Assembly: GCA_020717885.1 (NCBI GenBank)
Contig: DYDN01000008.1
Location: forward strand, 1-17,281
Source of the DNA: Candidatus Forterrea sp.
GTDB taxonomy: Archaea; Iainarchaeota; Iainarchaeia; Iainarchaeales; JAAZKV01
Length of the DNA: 17,281 nucleotides
Direction: 5' to 3'
A model generated the notes under the pieces. It was not told where the DNA came from, ran no database searches, and was given only the letters and a program-made list of their open reading frames with translations. Of the stretch, positions 7,217 to 13,837 are shown one piece after another. The first letter of the stretch is position 1; every line of letters starts with the position of its first letter. The position numbers were made by a program, and so were the translations under genes.

Positions 7217-8029
7217 CTAGTTAAATAAGAATGAAAGCAGACCGTTTGCATAATAACTCGGCATTAATGAGAATGAATAGAACGGAAGACCGTAGAATAC
7301 CGCTTCCATTTTGCTCTTAAAAGTTGATTTTGCGTTAACGGCAAAACTGAACTCTTTTTGTGTATCCTCAAATGAAACAACGGTTTTGAATTCTTTTATC
7401 CCCTCAATTCTCGGGTAAATAAAAAAAGATTTTTCCGCTTTCTGCCCCTTTGGAACAACCACTATAATATTGTGCAAATCATCAGTTGAAACATTCTGCG
7501 CAAAAGCATTAGCGCTTAACCAGTTACCGGGAAGAATAGGCGAAATTGTAAAAGAAGCATCCGCATCAGTAGGATTTACAAAAAATATTTTGTATTCAGC
7601 AGGAGAATCAACATTAACCATTTGCTCTACAACATCAGACGGAGAAACCTTTAATTGACCCTTAACAGCAGTAAAGTAAAGTGAAACCCTATCACTTCTC
7701 TTTGAACCAGAAAGAACAACGCTTATTGAATAATCCGCGGCAATTGTGTCAAGAGGAACAGAAATGAAAAGCTTTAGTGACTCAAGTTCATTTCTTGTGG
7801 ATGAAGTAAATCCATTGGGAAGCTCTGTAACGAGCTCAATTGACTCGTACTTATCAGTAAGCTCTTTTGAGAAAATAAGTTCAATTGTATTTCCAACAGC
7901 AACCGTGCCCACATAATTATTCTCTGAAATGGAAAGCTCTTTTGATATAGGGTCAATTAACCTTACCGCAAAAACGCTTGAGGAGAGAAGCAACAACAAT
8001 GCCGCCAAAATAAATGCTTTTTTAAACAT
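7217..8029 (-). CDS. Secreted protein of unknown function
   Basis: This 270-residue protein starts with a classical Sec signal peptide: MFKK, a leucine-rich core to about residue 20, and a likely cut after VFA. The remainder alternates short hydrophobic strands with Ser/Thr-rich turns and looks like two or more beta-sandwich domains, resembling archaeal surface proteins with Ig-like folds. The last 25 residues are aromatic and hydrophobic (FYGLPFYSFSLMPSYY), which could pack on the membrane or mediate assembly. They are not a clear transmembrane helix. It sits upstream of elp3 in the same direction, 61 bases apart, with its own TATA-like TTTATATTTC. I recognise no family. Confidence 0.72.
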   Translation of the reverse strand: MFKKAFILAALLLLLSSSVFAVRLIDPISKELSISENNYVGTVAVGNTIELIFSKELTDKYESIELVTELPNGFTSSTRNELESLKLFISVPLDTIAADYSISVVLSGSKRSDRVSLYFTAVKGQLKVSPSDVVEQMVNVDSPAEYKIFFVNPTDADASFTISPILPGNWLSANAFAQNVSTDDLHNIIVVVPKGQKAEKSFFIYPRIEGIKEFKTVVSFEDTQKEFSFAVNAKSTFKSKMEAVFYGLPFYSFSLMPSYYANGLLSFLFN

Positions 8030-8077
8030 GTTAAATCAGAGTAATTAATAAAAGAATGAAATATAAAGGTTATTCTC

Positions 8078-8713
8078 ATGAACACAAATGAAAAAAAAAA
8101 CCAAAATGAGGAAAAAAGACGCTGCCTTGAAGAGAAAAGCCGATTTATGATGACAAAAAAACATCACTCAAAAACATACAAAGAAGCAAAATCCTTGGGA
8201 CGAATGGATGAGGATTTTATTCCACTATGCGACTATGTGGAAAAAACAAAAAATTACTTTACTAGCAGCTCCTGCGCCGGAAGAATAGCACTAATCGGAC
8301 TTGGAGAAGAAGAAACAAAACAAGAAAGCGCATTCTACCGCAAGTGGCACAGAAAAGTAAGTGTAAAAGAAGTACTTGAAGCAGTACGCGCATTTAACGG
8401 GGACGTACTTTGGTTCAAACAGGAACCACTAATACTCCACCTCGGGGCAAATAACCTAGAGAGTGCAAAAAAAGCCCTAATTCTTTGTGAAAAAGTTGGA
8501 ATTAAGCGCGCAGGAATAAAAGTAGCAAAGGACGGAAAATTTATTGTTGAGATGCTTGGCACACAAAACATAAACGCACCGATAAAGGAAGGAAAAATGT
8601 GCGCAGGCGAGGACTACTTAAAATATTTAATAAAAAAAGCAAATGAAAAATTTGGCAAGAACCAAGAACTTATAAAAAAACTTGCGAAAGAAGCAAAAAA
8701 TATGCTTGAGTGA
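8078..8713 (+). CDS. taw3: Taw3/TYW3-like tRNA wyosine-derivative methyltransferase
   Basis: Taw3/TYW3 methylates the tricyclic wyosine-type base at position 37 of tRNA-Phe using S-adenosylmethionine. The 211-residue protein has the family hallmark YFTSSSCAGRI (about 60-70) and later LWFKQEPLILHLGANNLESA and GFKR-like GIKRAGIKV segments. The first ~23 residues are a charged extension (Asn/Glu/Lys-rich), and an internal ATG pair at MMTKKHH could be the real start. The distal ATG is kept because a TATA-like TTAATAAAA lies about 28 bases before it. Other wyosine-pathway genes (trm5, taw1, taw2) are not in the window. The gene is divergent from the secreted-protein gene and convergent with the secretion ATPase. 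Confidence 0.92.
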   Translation: MNTNEKKNQNEEKRRCLEEKSRFMMTKKHHSKTYKEAKSLGRMDEDFIPLCDYVEKTKNYFTSSSCAGRIALIGLGEEETKQESAFYRKWHRKVSVKEVLEAVRAFNGDVLWFKQEPLILHLGANNLESAKKALILCEKVGIKRAGIKVAKDGKFIVEMLGTQNINAPIKEGKMCAGEDYLKYLIKKANEKFGKNQELIKKLAKEAKNMLE

Positions 8714-8731
8714 AAGAAACCTAAAAAAAAA

Positions 8732-10261
8732 TTACTGCAAACCAGAAATAGTTGAAAGAACTTTCTCAGGATTAAAATAATAACTATCAATAACTTCAAG
8801 AACCTCAAGCGGTTTTCTTATCCCTTGCGCAATCATCCAATCAAGCACACTCTTACGCGCCTCAATTTCTTTTTTTAATTCATTCTTTGTCATTGAGTTC
8901 TGCTCAGCCATTTCCTCAAGCACTCTTCCCTGAATCTCTGTTCTAAATATTGTGTCATGCTTTGAATCAAAATCAAATAATGTTCCTGAAAGAACCTTAT
9001 CCTCCATCCTTGAGAGTTCAACTATTTGCGTTACTCTCCTCTGCATCCCTTTTTCTTTTGAATAATGGCGCTGAGTAATTACAATAAAATCGAGCAGCGG
9101 AAGCATTGCCTGCGGAACTGAAAGCGGACGCTCCTGAAGTTTTACTAAAGTTTCCCTTGAATTATTTGCATGAATTGTGCCTAAGCAGCCTTGGTGCCCA
9201 GTATCCATTGCGGTGAATAAAGTAAGTGCTTCACTCCCGCGCACTTCCCCCACGACAATTCTATCAGGACGCATACGCATAGAGTTTTTTAGAAGAGCAT
9301 CCATTGTAATCTCTGAACCAGAATAATTCCTCGCCTCAAGCGCAACCCAATTCTCTCTTGCAAGAAGCGCAAGCTCAATTGTGTCCTCAATTGAAACAAT
9401 CCTCTCATTTGGGCGGACAAAATTTGAGAGAATATTTAGAAAAGTTGTTTTACCTGAAGCGGTGCCGCCCGCAACCAGAATATTCTGAGGATATGTGCCA
9501 ATACCATCAACCATTGTCCACAAGAACGCCGCGGCTTCAGAATTAAGTGTACCATTCTCAATGAGATCAAGGATAGTGAGTGGGATTGGAGAAAATTTTC
9601 TAATTGTCAGCGAAATTCCTGTTGGAGAGAGCTCTGGAAGAGTAGCATTAACTCTGCTTCCATCAGGGAGACGCGCATCAAGGAGAGCATTCTTTTGATT
9701 AAATTCTTTCCCAATAGTTGAAGCAATTTTTTGAATCAAATTATCCAAATCCTTTTCCCCAATTGAAACGTTCGTTTTACACATACCATGCCTTTTGTGA
9801 AAAACAAATACCGAGTTTTGCCCATTCACCATTAACTCTTCCAAATCATCATCAAGCGAAAAAAAAGCAAGCTGTTTGAGGCCCACTGAATTATACAAAA
9901 CATACTCGGAAAAGAATTCCTTATCTTTAATAAAATCAACTTTTGAAGCATTCGTAATCATTGCACCCAAAAGCTCAACAAATACCTGTTTTGAAGGCAT
10001 TTTTTGTGAAAGACTATTAATCTCAACTATAGGGATTACCGCTTCACCAAACCCATCAAAAAAATCCTTTGATACCCCCTCAAATTTTCCCTTAAATGAT
10101 GAGCCCCTCTGAATATCCTTAATTAAAAAATCTGCAAATGCTTTCTCTTTCTCTGAGAGAGTTGCTTGTTTTACCTCATAAAAGTTAGAGGACAATCCTT
10201 GGTAAATTTCGGCTAAATGCGTACTCGCAAGCTTCTTCATCTTAACCTCAGTAAAACGCAT
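8732..10261 (-). CDS. Type II/IV secretion system (FlaI/TadA-like) ATPase
   Basis: This hexameric motor ATPase would power assembly of an archaeal type IV pilus-like filament or secretion machine at the inner face of the membrane. Numbered from the ATG at 10261 (509 residues), it has Walker A AGGTASGKTT near residue 265, the Asp box around SIEDTIEL, Walker B RPDRIVVGEVRG near 332 and the His box GHQGCLGTIHAN near 355. The N-terminal half contains the usual domain before the core, including ARLPDGSRVNAT. The start was chosen for the AAGTGAT element 5 bases upstream. A GTG at 10270 and an ATG at 10240 are alternatives. No FlaJ/TadC membrane partner is adjacent, which is unusual. The four pilin-like genes lie about 7 kb away. 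Confidence 0.93.
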   Translation of the reverse strand: MRFTEVKMKKLASTHLAEIYQGLSSNFYEVKQATLSEKEKAFADFLIKDIQRGSSFKGKFEGVSKDFFDGFGEAVIPIVEINSLSQKMPSKQVFVELLGAMITNASKVDFIKDKEFFSEYVLYNSVGLKQLAFFSLDDDLEELMVNGQNSVFVFHKRHGMCKTNVSIGEKDLDNLIQKIASTIGKEFNQKNALLDARLPDGSRVNATLPELSPTGISLTIRKFSPIPLTILDLIENGTLNSEAAAFLWTMVDGIGTYPQNILVAGGTASGKTTFLNILSNFVRPNERIVSIEDTIELALLARENWVALEARNYSGSEITMDALLKNSMRMRPDRIVVGEVRGSEALTLFTAMDTGHQGCLGTIHANNSRETLVKLQERPLSVPQAMLPLLDFIVITQRHYSKEKGMQRRVTQIVELSRMEDKVLSGTLFDFDSKHDTIFRTEIQGRVLEEMAEQNSMTKNELKKEIEARKSVLDWMIAQGIRKPLEVLEVIDSYYFNPEKVLSTISGLQ

Positions 10262-10308
10262 CAAAATCACTTACTGCCAAGGCTTTTGAAAAGAGCACAG
10301 GCATTGAG

Positions 10309-10319
10309 TATATATAAAA
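10309..10319 (-). promoter_or_regulatory. TATA box of the secretion ATPase gene
   Basis: On the minus strand the site reads TTTTATATATA, about 47-57 bases before the ATG at 10261. It predicts a start near 10288 and a leader of about 27 bases that includes the AAGTGAT Shine-Dalgarno-like element. The same AT-rich patch, or AATATAATAA at 10326-10335, could serve the divergent cca gene. Confidence 0.4.
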
Positions 10320-10375
10320 GAAAGTAATATAATAATCTACTCAAAGAAACTAAGTGACTAAAAAAGTGATTTTTA

Positions 10376-11731
10376 ATGAAAGCTCTCTACTCAAGAATAC
10401 TCAAAAAAATTACTCCCTCAAAGAAGGAACTTGTTGAAGAGAAAAAACTTGTTGATTTGATAAGAAAGAACGTCAACAAAATGGAAGGAAAGCACTCCCA
10501 CCTTGAGTGGTGTGGCAGTAGCGCACGCGGAACACACCTTACGGGAGATAAGGATCTTGATCTATTTGTAATGTTTGATAAAAACTTAAGCGCACACGAG
10601 CTTGAGGAAGAGGGACTACGCATTGGAAAAGAAGTATTCAAAGGACACAAATGGGAGACTGCATATTCACAACACCCATACATACGCGGAGAGATAAATG
10701 GGTTCGAAGTTGAAATAGTTCCGGGATACGTTGTCTCAAGCGGCGCGGAAAAACAAAGTGCGGTTGATAGAACCCCATTTCACAACAAATATTTGCTGAA
10801 AAGAATGAAGGTTTCACAAAGGCAAGAGACACGATTACTCAAACAATTCTTGAAGGGAATTGGGGCATATGGGGCGGACCTAAAAAATCAGGCGCTTCCA
10901 GGATATGGGGTTGAGCTACTAGTTTTGTATTATGGTTCATTTGACAAAACAATAAAAGCGATTTCAAAATGGAAAGAAAAAACGGTAATCAAAATTGAAA
11001 AAGTTAAACGGGATGTAAGCGAGGATTTTATTGCCCCGCTTGTATTAATTGATTCGGTTGATGAGAATCGAAATGTCGCAAGCGCACTCTCGGTTGAACA
11101 ATACAACAAAATGATACTTGCTGCACAAAAGTTCTTGAAGAACCCAAGCGAGAAATTCTTTTTTGGGAACAAACTTGATGAGTGGAGTGTTGAGAAAGTA
11201 AAGGAGGCGCTGAGCAAGAGAGAATTTATTGTAATTGAAGCGGATTTCCCGACAAATATTTTGCCTGACCTTGTTTGGGGGCAATTACGCAGATATTTAC
11301 GAAAAGCAGCAACACACATGGAGGAAAATGATTTTATTATTAAGAGGAGCGCTCTATGGAGTGATGAGAAAAAAATATTTTTCATGTACGAACTAAATGC
11401 ACTCACTCTTCCAAAAGTTCAAAAAGTGCTTGGTCCCCCCGCAACTGATGCGGAGAATGTGAAAAAGTTTTTAGCTCGCAAAAGAAAAATAATTTCAGGT
11501 CCTCGTGAAGAGAATGGCAGAATTGTGATTGAAGCAGAGAGAGAGAAAACAAGCGCCGCGCTTGTACTAAGGGAATTTGTTGAAGAAACAAAGAAAAACG
11601 AGAAAAAAGGACTCAAAGAGGGGCTCGCGCATGCAAAAGTATTGCCAGAAAGCGAGATACTCAAACACTACAAAGGAACTTTTGCGGAACACTTCACGAA
11701 GTATTTGGAAGGAAAAGAAATATTCGAGTGA
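10376..11731 (+). CDS. cca: Archaeal (class I) CCA-adding tRNA nucleotidyltransferase
   Basis: The enzyme adds or repairs the 3'-terminal CCA of tRNAs without a nucleic-acid template. The 451-residue protein has the class I nucleotidyltransferase motif GSSARGT (47-53) followed by GDKDLDLFVMF, with the metal-binding pair Asp60 and Asp62. The ALPGYGVELLVLYYGSF region matches the archaeal CCA enzyme middle domain. The ATG at 10376 is preceded by AAGTGAT about 6 bases upstream. It is the first gene of an operon with a GNAT-like protein and a DUF1653 protein. The tRNA-Arg in this window has no encoded CCA and so needs this activity. Confidence 0.95.
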   Translation: MKALYSRILKKITPSKKELVEEKKLVDLIRKNVNKMEGKHSHLEWCGSSARGTHLTGDKDLDLFVMFDKNLSAHELEEEGLRIGKEVFKGHKWETAYSQHPYIRGEINGFEVEIVPGYVVSSGAEKQSAVDRTPFHNKYLLKRMKVSQRQETRLLKQFLKGIGAYGADLKNQALPGYGVELLVLYYGSFDKTIKAISKWKEKTVIKIEKVKRDVSEDFIAPLVLIDSVDENRNVASALSVEQYNKMILAAQKFLKNPSEKFFFGNKLDEWSVEKVKEALSKREFIVIEADFPTNILPDLVWGQLRRYLRKAATHMEENDFIIKRSALWSDEKKIFFMYELNALTLPKVQKVLGPPATDAENVKKFLARKRKIISGPREENGRIVIEAEREKTSAALVLREFVEETKKNEKKGLKEGLAHAKVLPESEILKHYKGTFAEHFTKYLEGKEIFE

Positions 11732-11735
11732 TTCT

Positions 11736-12170
11736 ATGACGCCCCTTGTTAAGCAAACAACGCTTGAAAAAATCTTAAAACTTAACAAAAACATTCCCGA
11801 ATTCAAAAATGAATCCAGCAAAGAGTTTAAAGAACGACTAAAGGGAAAAAGAAAACTACCCCTTGTCGCAATACTCGACAAAAAATCAGCAGGGTATTTG
11901 GTAGGATACGCCATTAACAAAAGCACTTTTTATATTTGGAGGGCAGGAGTAATTCCAAGATACAGGCGGAAAAAAGCGATGACTGCACTTATGGATTATA
12001 CAGGGAGATGGGCAAAAAAAAGAGGATACAAAAAAATAAATATTAAGACAAGAAGCACTCGAAAAGCCCAACTCGCGAACCTATTAAAAAGAAAATATAC
12101 ACTTGTTAGGGCAGAGACTGAGCAAAAAACGAGCATAAAAAAAATTTACTTTGAGAAGGGATTATTGTGA
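11736..12170 (+). CDS. GNAT-like N-acetyltransferase
   Basis: From the ATG at 11736, 5 bases after the cca stop, the protein has 144 residues. The central part has the shape of a GNAT domain: a strand with GYLVGYAI, then FYIWRAGVIPRYRRKKAM leading into a helix (TALMDYTGRWAKKRGYK) and a strand INIKT, followed by helix and strand to the end. The acetyl-CoA loop (RYRRKKAM) is basic and lacks the usual Gly-x-Gly/Ala, so activity is uncertain. A longer in-frame reading from 11577 lies inside cca and is not credible as a start. The target is unknown. A tRNA or ribosome-linked role is only suggested by the operon. Confidence 0.72.
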   Translation: MTPLVKQTTLEKILKLNKNIPEFKNESSKEFKERLKGKRKLPLVAILDKKSAGYLVGYAINKSTFYIWRAGVIPRYRRKKAMTALMDYTGRWAKKRGYKKINIKTRSTRKAQLANLLKRKYTLVRAETEQKTSIKKIYFEKGLL

Positions 12171-12406
12171 TGGAAGAAAAAGAAATAAAAATCGGGCAAA
12201 TCTGGAAGCACTTCAAGGGAAGCACATGCGAAATAATTGGAATCTCGCTTGACTCTGAAACACTTGAAGAAATTGTTGTGTATAAGCACCTTGAAGCGGC
12301 GAAGGAGATGCCCGCAGGGCAAATGTGGGTGCGACCGAAGAAAATGTTCCTTGAGAAAGTTAAACGCGATGGGAAAGAAATGGCGAACCAATTGAAAGAG
12401 CCCTAA
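12170..12406 (+). CDS. DUF1653 domain protein
   Basis: This 78-residue protein fills one DUF1653 domain: the pattern G-x-I-W-K-H-F-K-G, then YEV-like CEIIGISLDSETLEEIVVYKHL, and MWVRPKKMFLEKV near the end. The family is common in bacteria, where it is a small protein of unknown function, and is less familiar in archaea. The TGATG junction with the GNAT-like gene (stop and start share bases 12168-12172) implies translational coupling. A GTG at 12167 is directly in frame before the ATG and adds one residue. Confidence 0.82.
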   Translation: MEEKEIKIGQIWKHFKGSTCEIIGISLDSETLEEIVVYKHLEAAKEMPAGQMWVRPKKMFLEKVKRDGKEMANQLKEP

Positions 12407-12489
12407 GGAGACTTCAGAAAAAGAAAAAATTGGCTACAGCATCAACACACGCAGAGCTTAGAAGAAATCCATTTGAATACTAACTAAAG

Positions 12490-12577
12490 CGGGCCTAGTG
12501 GGAATCGAACCCACGTCTAGCGGTTTCTCCAAAAAATCGCCGAAGCCGCTCGTGCTAATCCACTATACTATAGGCCC
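12490..12577 (-). tRNA. tRNA-Arg(TCG) with a 15-base intron
   Basis: Read on the minus strand, the acceptor GGGCCTA pairs with TAGGCCC, the T arm is GTGGG-TTCGATT-CCCAC, and the anticodon stem AGCGG/CCGCT is perfect. The loop carries an insertion. Removing 15 bases at 12525-12539, the canonical place one base after the anticodon, leaves the loop CTTCGGA with anticodon TCG at 12541-12543. Identity as tRNA-Arg is supported by C35 and by the A after GG in the D loop (A20). The mature length is 73, the discriminator is G, and no CCA is encoded (CTT follows). The D stem has a mismatch in the middle. The anticodon could be misread as TTC (Glu) only by shifting the loop away from U33. Confidence 0.93.
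12525..12539 (-). other. tRNA intron with minimal bulge-helix-bulge
   Basis: The splice sites fit the archaeal endonuclease rule. The four bases CTTC beside the anticodon stem pair with intron GGAG (one G-U). A three-base bulge GGC is cut after the second base, and a three-base bulge AAA is cut after the second base, leaving CTTCGG joined to A-CCGCT. The intron is CGATTTTTTGGAGAA and has no second helix of its own, so it is a relaxed bulge-helix form. Confidence 0.85.
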
Positions 12578-12601
12578 TTAAGATAATTAGAGCCATGCTT
12601 A

Positions 12602-12612
12602 GTTTTTAATAT
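12602..12612 (-). promoter_or_regulatory. TATA box of tRNA-Arg
   Basis: The minus strand reads ATATTAAAAAC, centred about 30 bases before the first base of the tRNA (12577) and directly after the stop codon of the homing-endonuclease-like gene. The tRNA therefore can be transcribed on its own, although read-through from the upstream gene is also possible since no terminator is visible. Confidence 0.45.
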
Positions 12613-13533
12613 TTAGGTATTGCCTAATTTAATTGACTCTTTTAACAATTGCTTGTTTCTCGCTATGGCTGAATCTTTTCGTTCATAATACAACTCACCA
12701 TCTGTATAGAATGTGTTTGGGTCTTTTCCACCCGACAGAATGTCAATCTGATCGCTAAGCTTCAATTTTGGTGGGTTGAATCCGAATCTTTCCCAAATTA
12801 AAACTCGATTGTTCTTTACATTGTTTTTGAAACCAATATCCTGCGTCCAAAACAATAAGTTTCTATCGCCAGCTAAGCACAGTTTGTATTTCTTTTTATG
12901 ATTTCCGCTTGCTCTCTGATAAGAAATGCTAAACCTAAACTCTTCCATTCGTTCTAACAGTTGGCCTACGCCAAAACACAAATCTGGCGAGCAAACATCC
13001 AACAACAAACGAGGATAGGTGTGCCGTTTTGAATTCTCGCTTTTGCCCCTAAGCCGTATTCTCCTTCTGAACGAAACCGTCCCATCAGTGTCAAATACCC
13101 CTTTGACAAATCTACGGGCCACTTCAATATTATTTGATTGCAAAATCGGCTTAGGCACTTTTACAGAATAGGTTTTCTCACCATAAGGAAACCCTAACGA
13201 ATGAATAAACTCACAAATCTTTTTGTTATAGATAAAGAAACCATAGGTGTGTCTGTGTGGAAAAAATCTTGGCGTGATATTTATTTTAAATGTTTTTTCA
13301 AACAACGGCACAACATGTTCATCATAATATGCTTTCTCATCAACATCACAATCTAACTCAAGAACAAAGCGGTTCCTGTCGCGGAGTTGCAAGTACCCAT
13401 CCCCCGCATGAATCCCATAAATCTCCGCCAAGTCGGGCGTCATTTCTTTGGGTAAAAAAGGTTCCATAAAAGAAACTTTCGTTCTTTGTTTAACTTCTTT
13501 TTGGAAGTTGCTTGCCGGCGGTGCGTCAATCAT
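12613..13533 (-). CDS. LAGLIDADG homing-endonuclease-like protein
   Basis: This single-chain protein of 306 residues has two LAGLIDADG motifs: LAEIYGIHAGDG (about 35-46) and ARRFVKGVFDTDG (about 139-151). Each has the acidic residue at the end of the helix that binds the catalytic metal. The spacing of about 105 residues suits two alpha-beta repeats, and further conserved-looking basic segments follow (RRRIRLRGKSE). Such enzymes cut long DNA sites and are usually found in introns or inteins. This one is free-standing. The ATG at 13533 was chosen because AAGGTGAT lies 4 bases before it, inside the preceding 45-codon ORF. ATG 13539 and GTG 13542 are alternatives. Its stop lies 35 bases before tRNA-Arg. 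Confidence 0.85.
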   Translation of the reverse strand: MIDAPPASNFQKEVKQRTKVSFMEPFLPKEMTPDLAEIYGIHAGDGYLQLRDRNRFVLELDCDVDEKAYYDEHVVPLFEKTFKINITPRFFPHRHTYGFFIYNKKICEFIHSLGFPYGEKTYSVKVPKPILQSNNIEVARRFVKGVFDTDGTVSFRRRIRLRGKSENSKRHTYPRLLLDVCSPDLCFGVGQLLERMEEFRFSISYQRASGNHKKKYKLCLAGDRNLLFWTQDIGFKNNVKNNRVLIWERFGFNPPKLKLSDQIDILSGGKDPNTFYTDGELYYERKDSAIARNKQLLKESIKLGNT

Positions 13534-13663
13534 CTTCATCACCTTCTGAAAAATTTTTGAGAACCCAAAGCTCCCTTGAATCTAAATCCTCTGGATTGGA
13601 CTTTGCCAATCTTTTTACTGATAAATACTCCCCTTTAGAGGGTTGATTAATTGAAAAAACCAT
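13526..13663 (-). CDS. 45-codon ORF coupled to the LAGLIDADG gene
   Basis: The ORF encodes 45 residues beginning MVFSINQPSKGEYLSVKRLA and ending in the acidic GDEDD. The strongest Shine-Dalgarno in the window, GGAGGTGAT (13667-13675 on the minus strand), lies 3 bases before its ATG. Its end overlaps the start of the LAGLIDADG gene by 8 bases, the normal sign of translational coupling. The in-frame reading cannot extend far upstream: no start codon occurs before a stop at 13730-13732. I recognise no family. It may be a leader peptide that meters translation of the endonuclease, or a small partner protein. Coding status rests on the ribosome site and the overlap. Confidence 0.6.
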   Translation of the reverse strand: MVFSINQPSKGEYLSVKRLAKSNPEDLDSRELWVLKNFSEGDEDD

Positions 13664-13666
13664 TTT

Positions 13667-13811
13667 ATCACCTCCAGAAAAACGAATTTTTTCGTGGACG
13701 GCTCTGCTGCTTTTGGGGGCATTAAACCTTTAGCAACAGCGACCCGAAGGGAAAAGGTTTAAGCTGAGAAAAGCAGAGTCCAAAAGAAAAAATTCGGATA
13801 TGGAGGTGGCA
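13667..13811 (-). promoter_or_regulatory. Structured 5' leader RNA with sequestered Shine-Dalgarno
   Basis: Nested complementary segments form one long hairpin. The outer stem is 13669-13676 with 13801-13808 (8 bp). Then come 13683-13693 with 13786-13796 (11 bp, perfect), 13695-13699 with 13778-13782 (5 bp), 13703-13708 with 13772-13777 (6 bp) and 13722-13731 with 13753-13762 (10 bp). The tip on the minus strand is C(UUCG)G at 13744-13749, which favours the minus strand as the RNA. The outer stem pairs CACCTCCA, near the predicted transcript 5' end, with the TGGAGGTG of the Shine-Dalgarno. A T5 run (13678-13682) follows the 11-bp stem. It resembles a riboswitch or thermosensor leader. I match it to no known RNA class. 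Confidence 0.62.
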
Positions 13812-13837
13812 CTTGGTTTTTTTGCTTCGGGAGAATG

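Noticed and set aside
11577..11735. N-terminal extension of the GNAT-like protein
   Set aside because: It lies wholly inside cca in another frame. The ATG at 11736 just after the cca stop is the natural start.
12490..12577. tRNA-Glu (TTC anticodon) reading
   Set aside because: It would break the anticodon stem and remove U33. The TCG reading also agrees with the bulge-helix-bulge junction and A20.
13618..13722. Alternative minus-strand reading MPPKAAEPSTKK… across the leader
   Set aside because: It runs through the Shine-Dalgarno and into the 45-codon ORF in another frame, lacks its own ribosome site, and has no overlap logic with the LAGLIDADG gene.
13667..13811. Structured leader as SRP RNA, TPP riboswitch or H/ACA RNA
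   Set aside because: The SRP helix 8 signature, the TPP core (CUGAGA with the second conserved arm) and a kink-turn with a terminal ACA are all absent. Short matches such as TAATGCCC are isolated.
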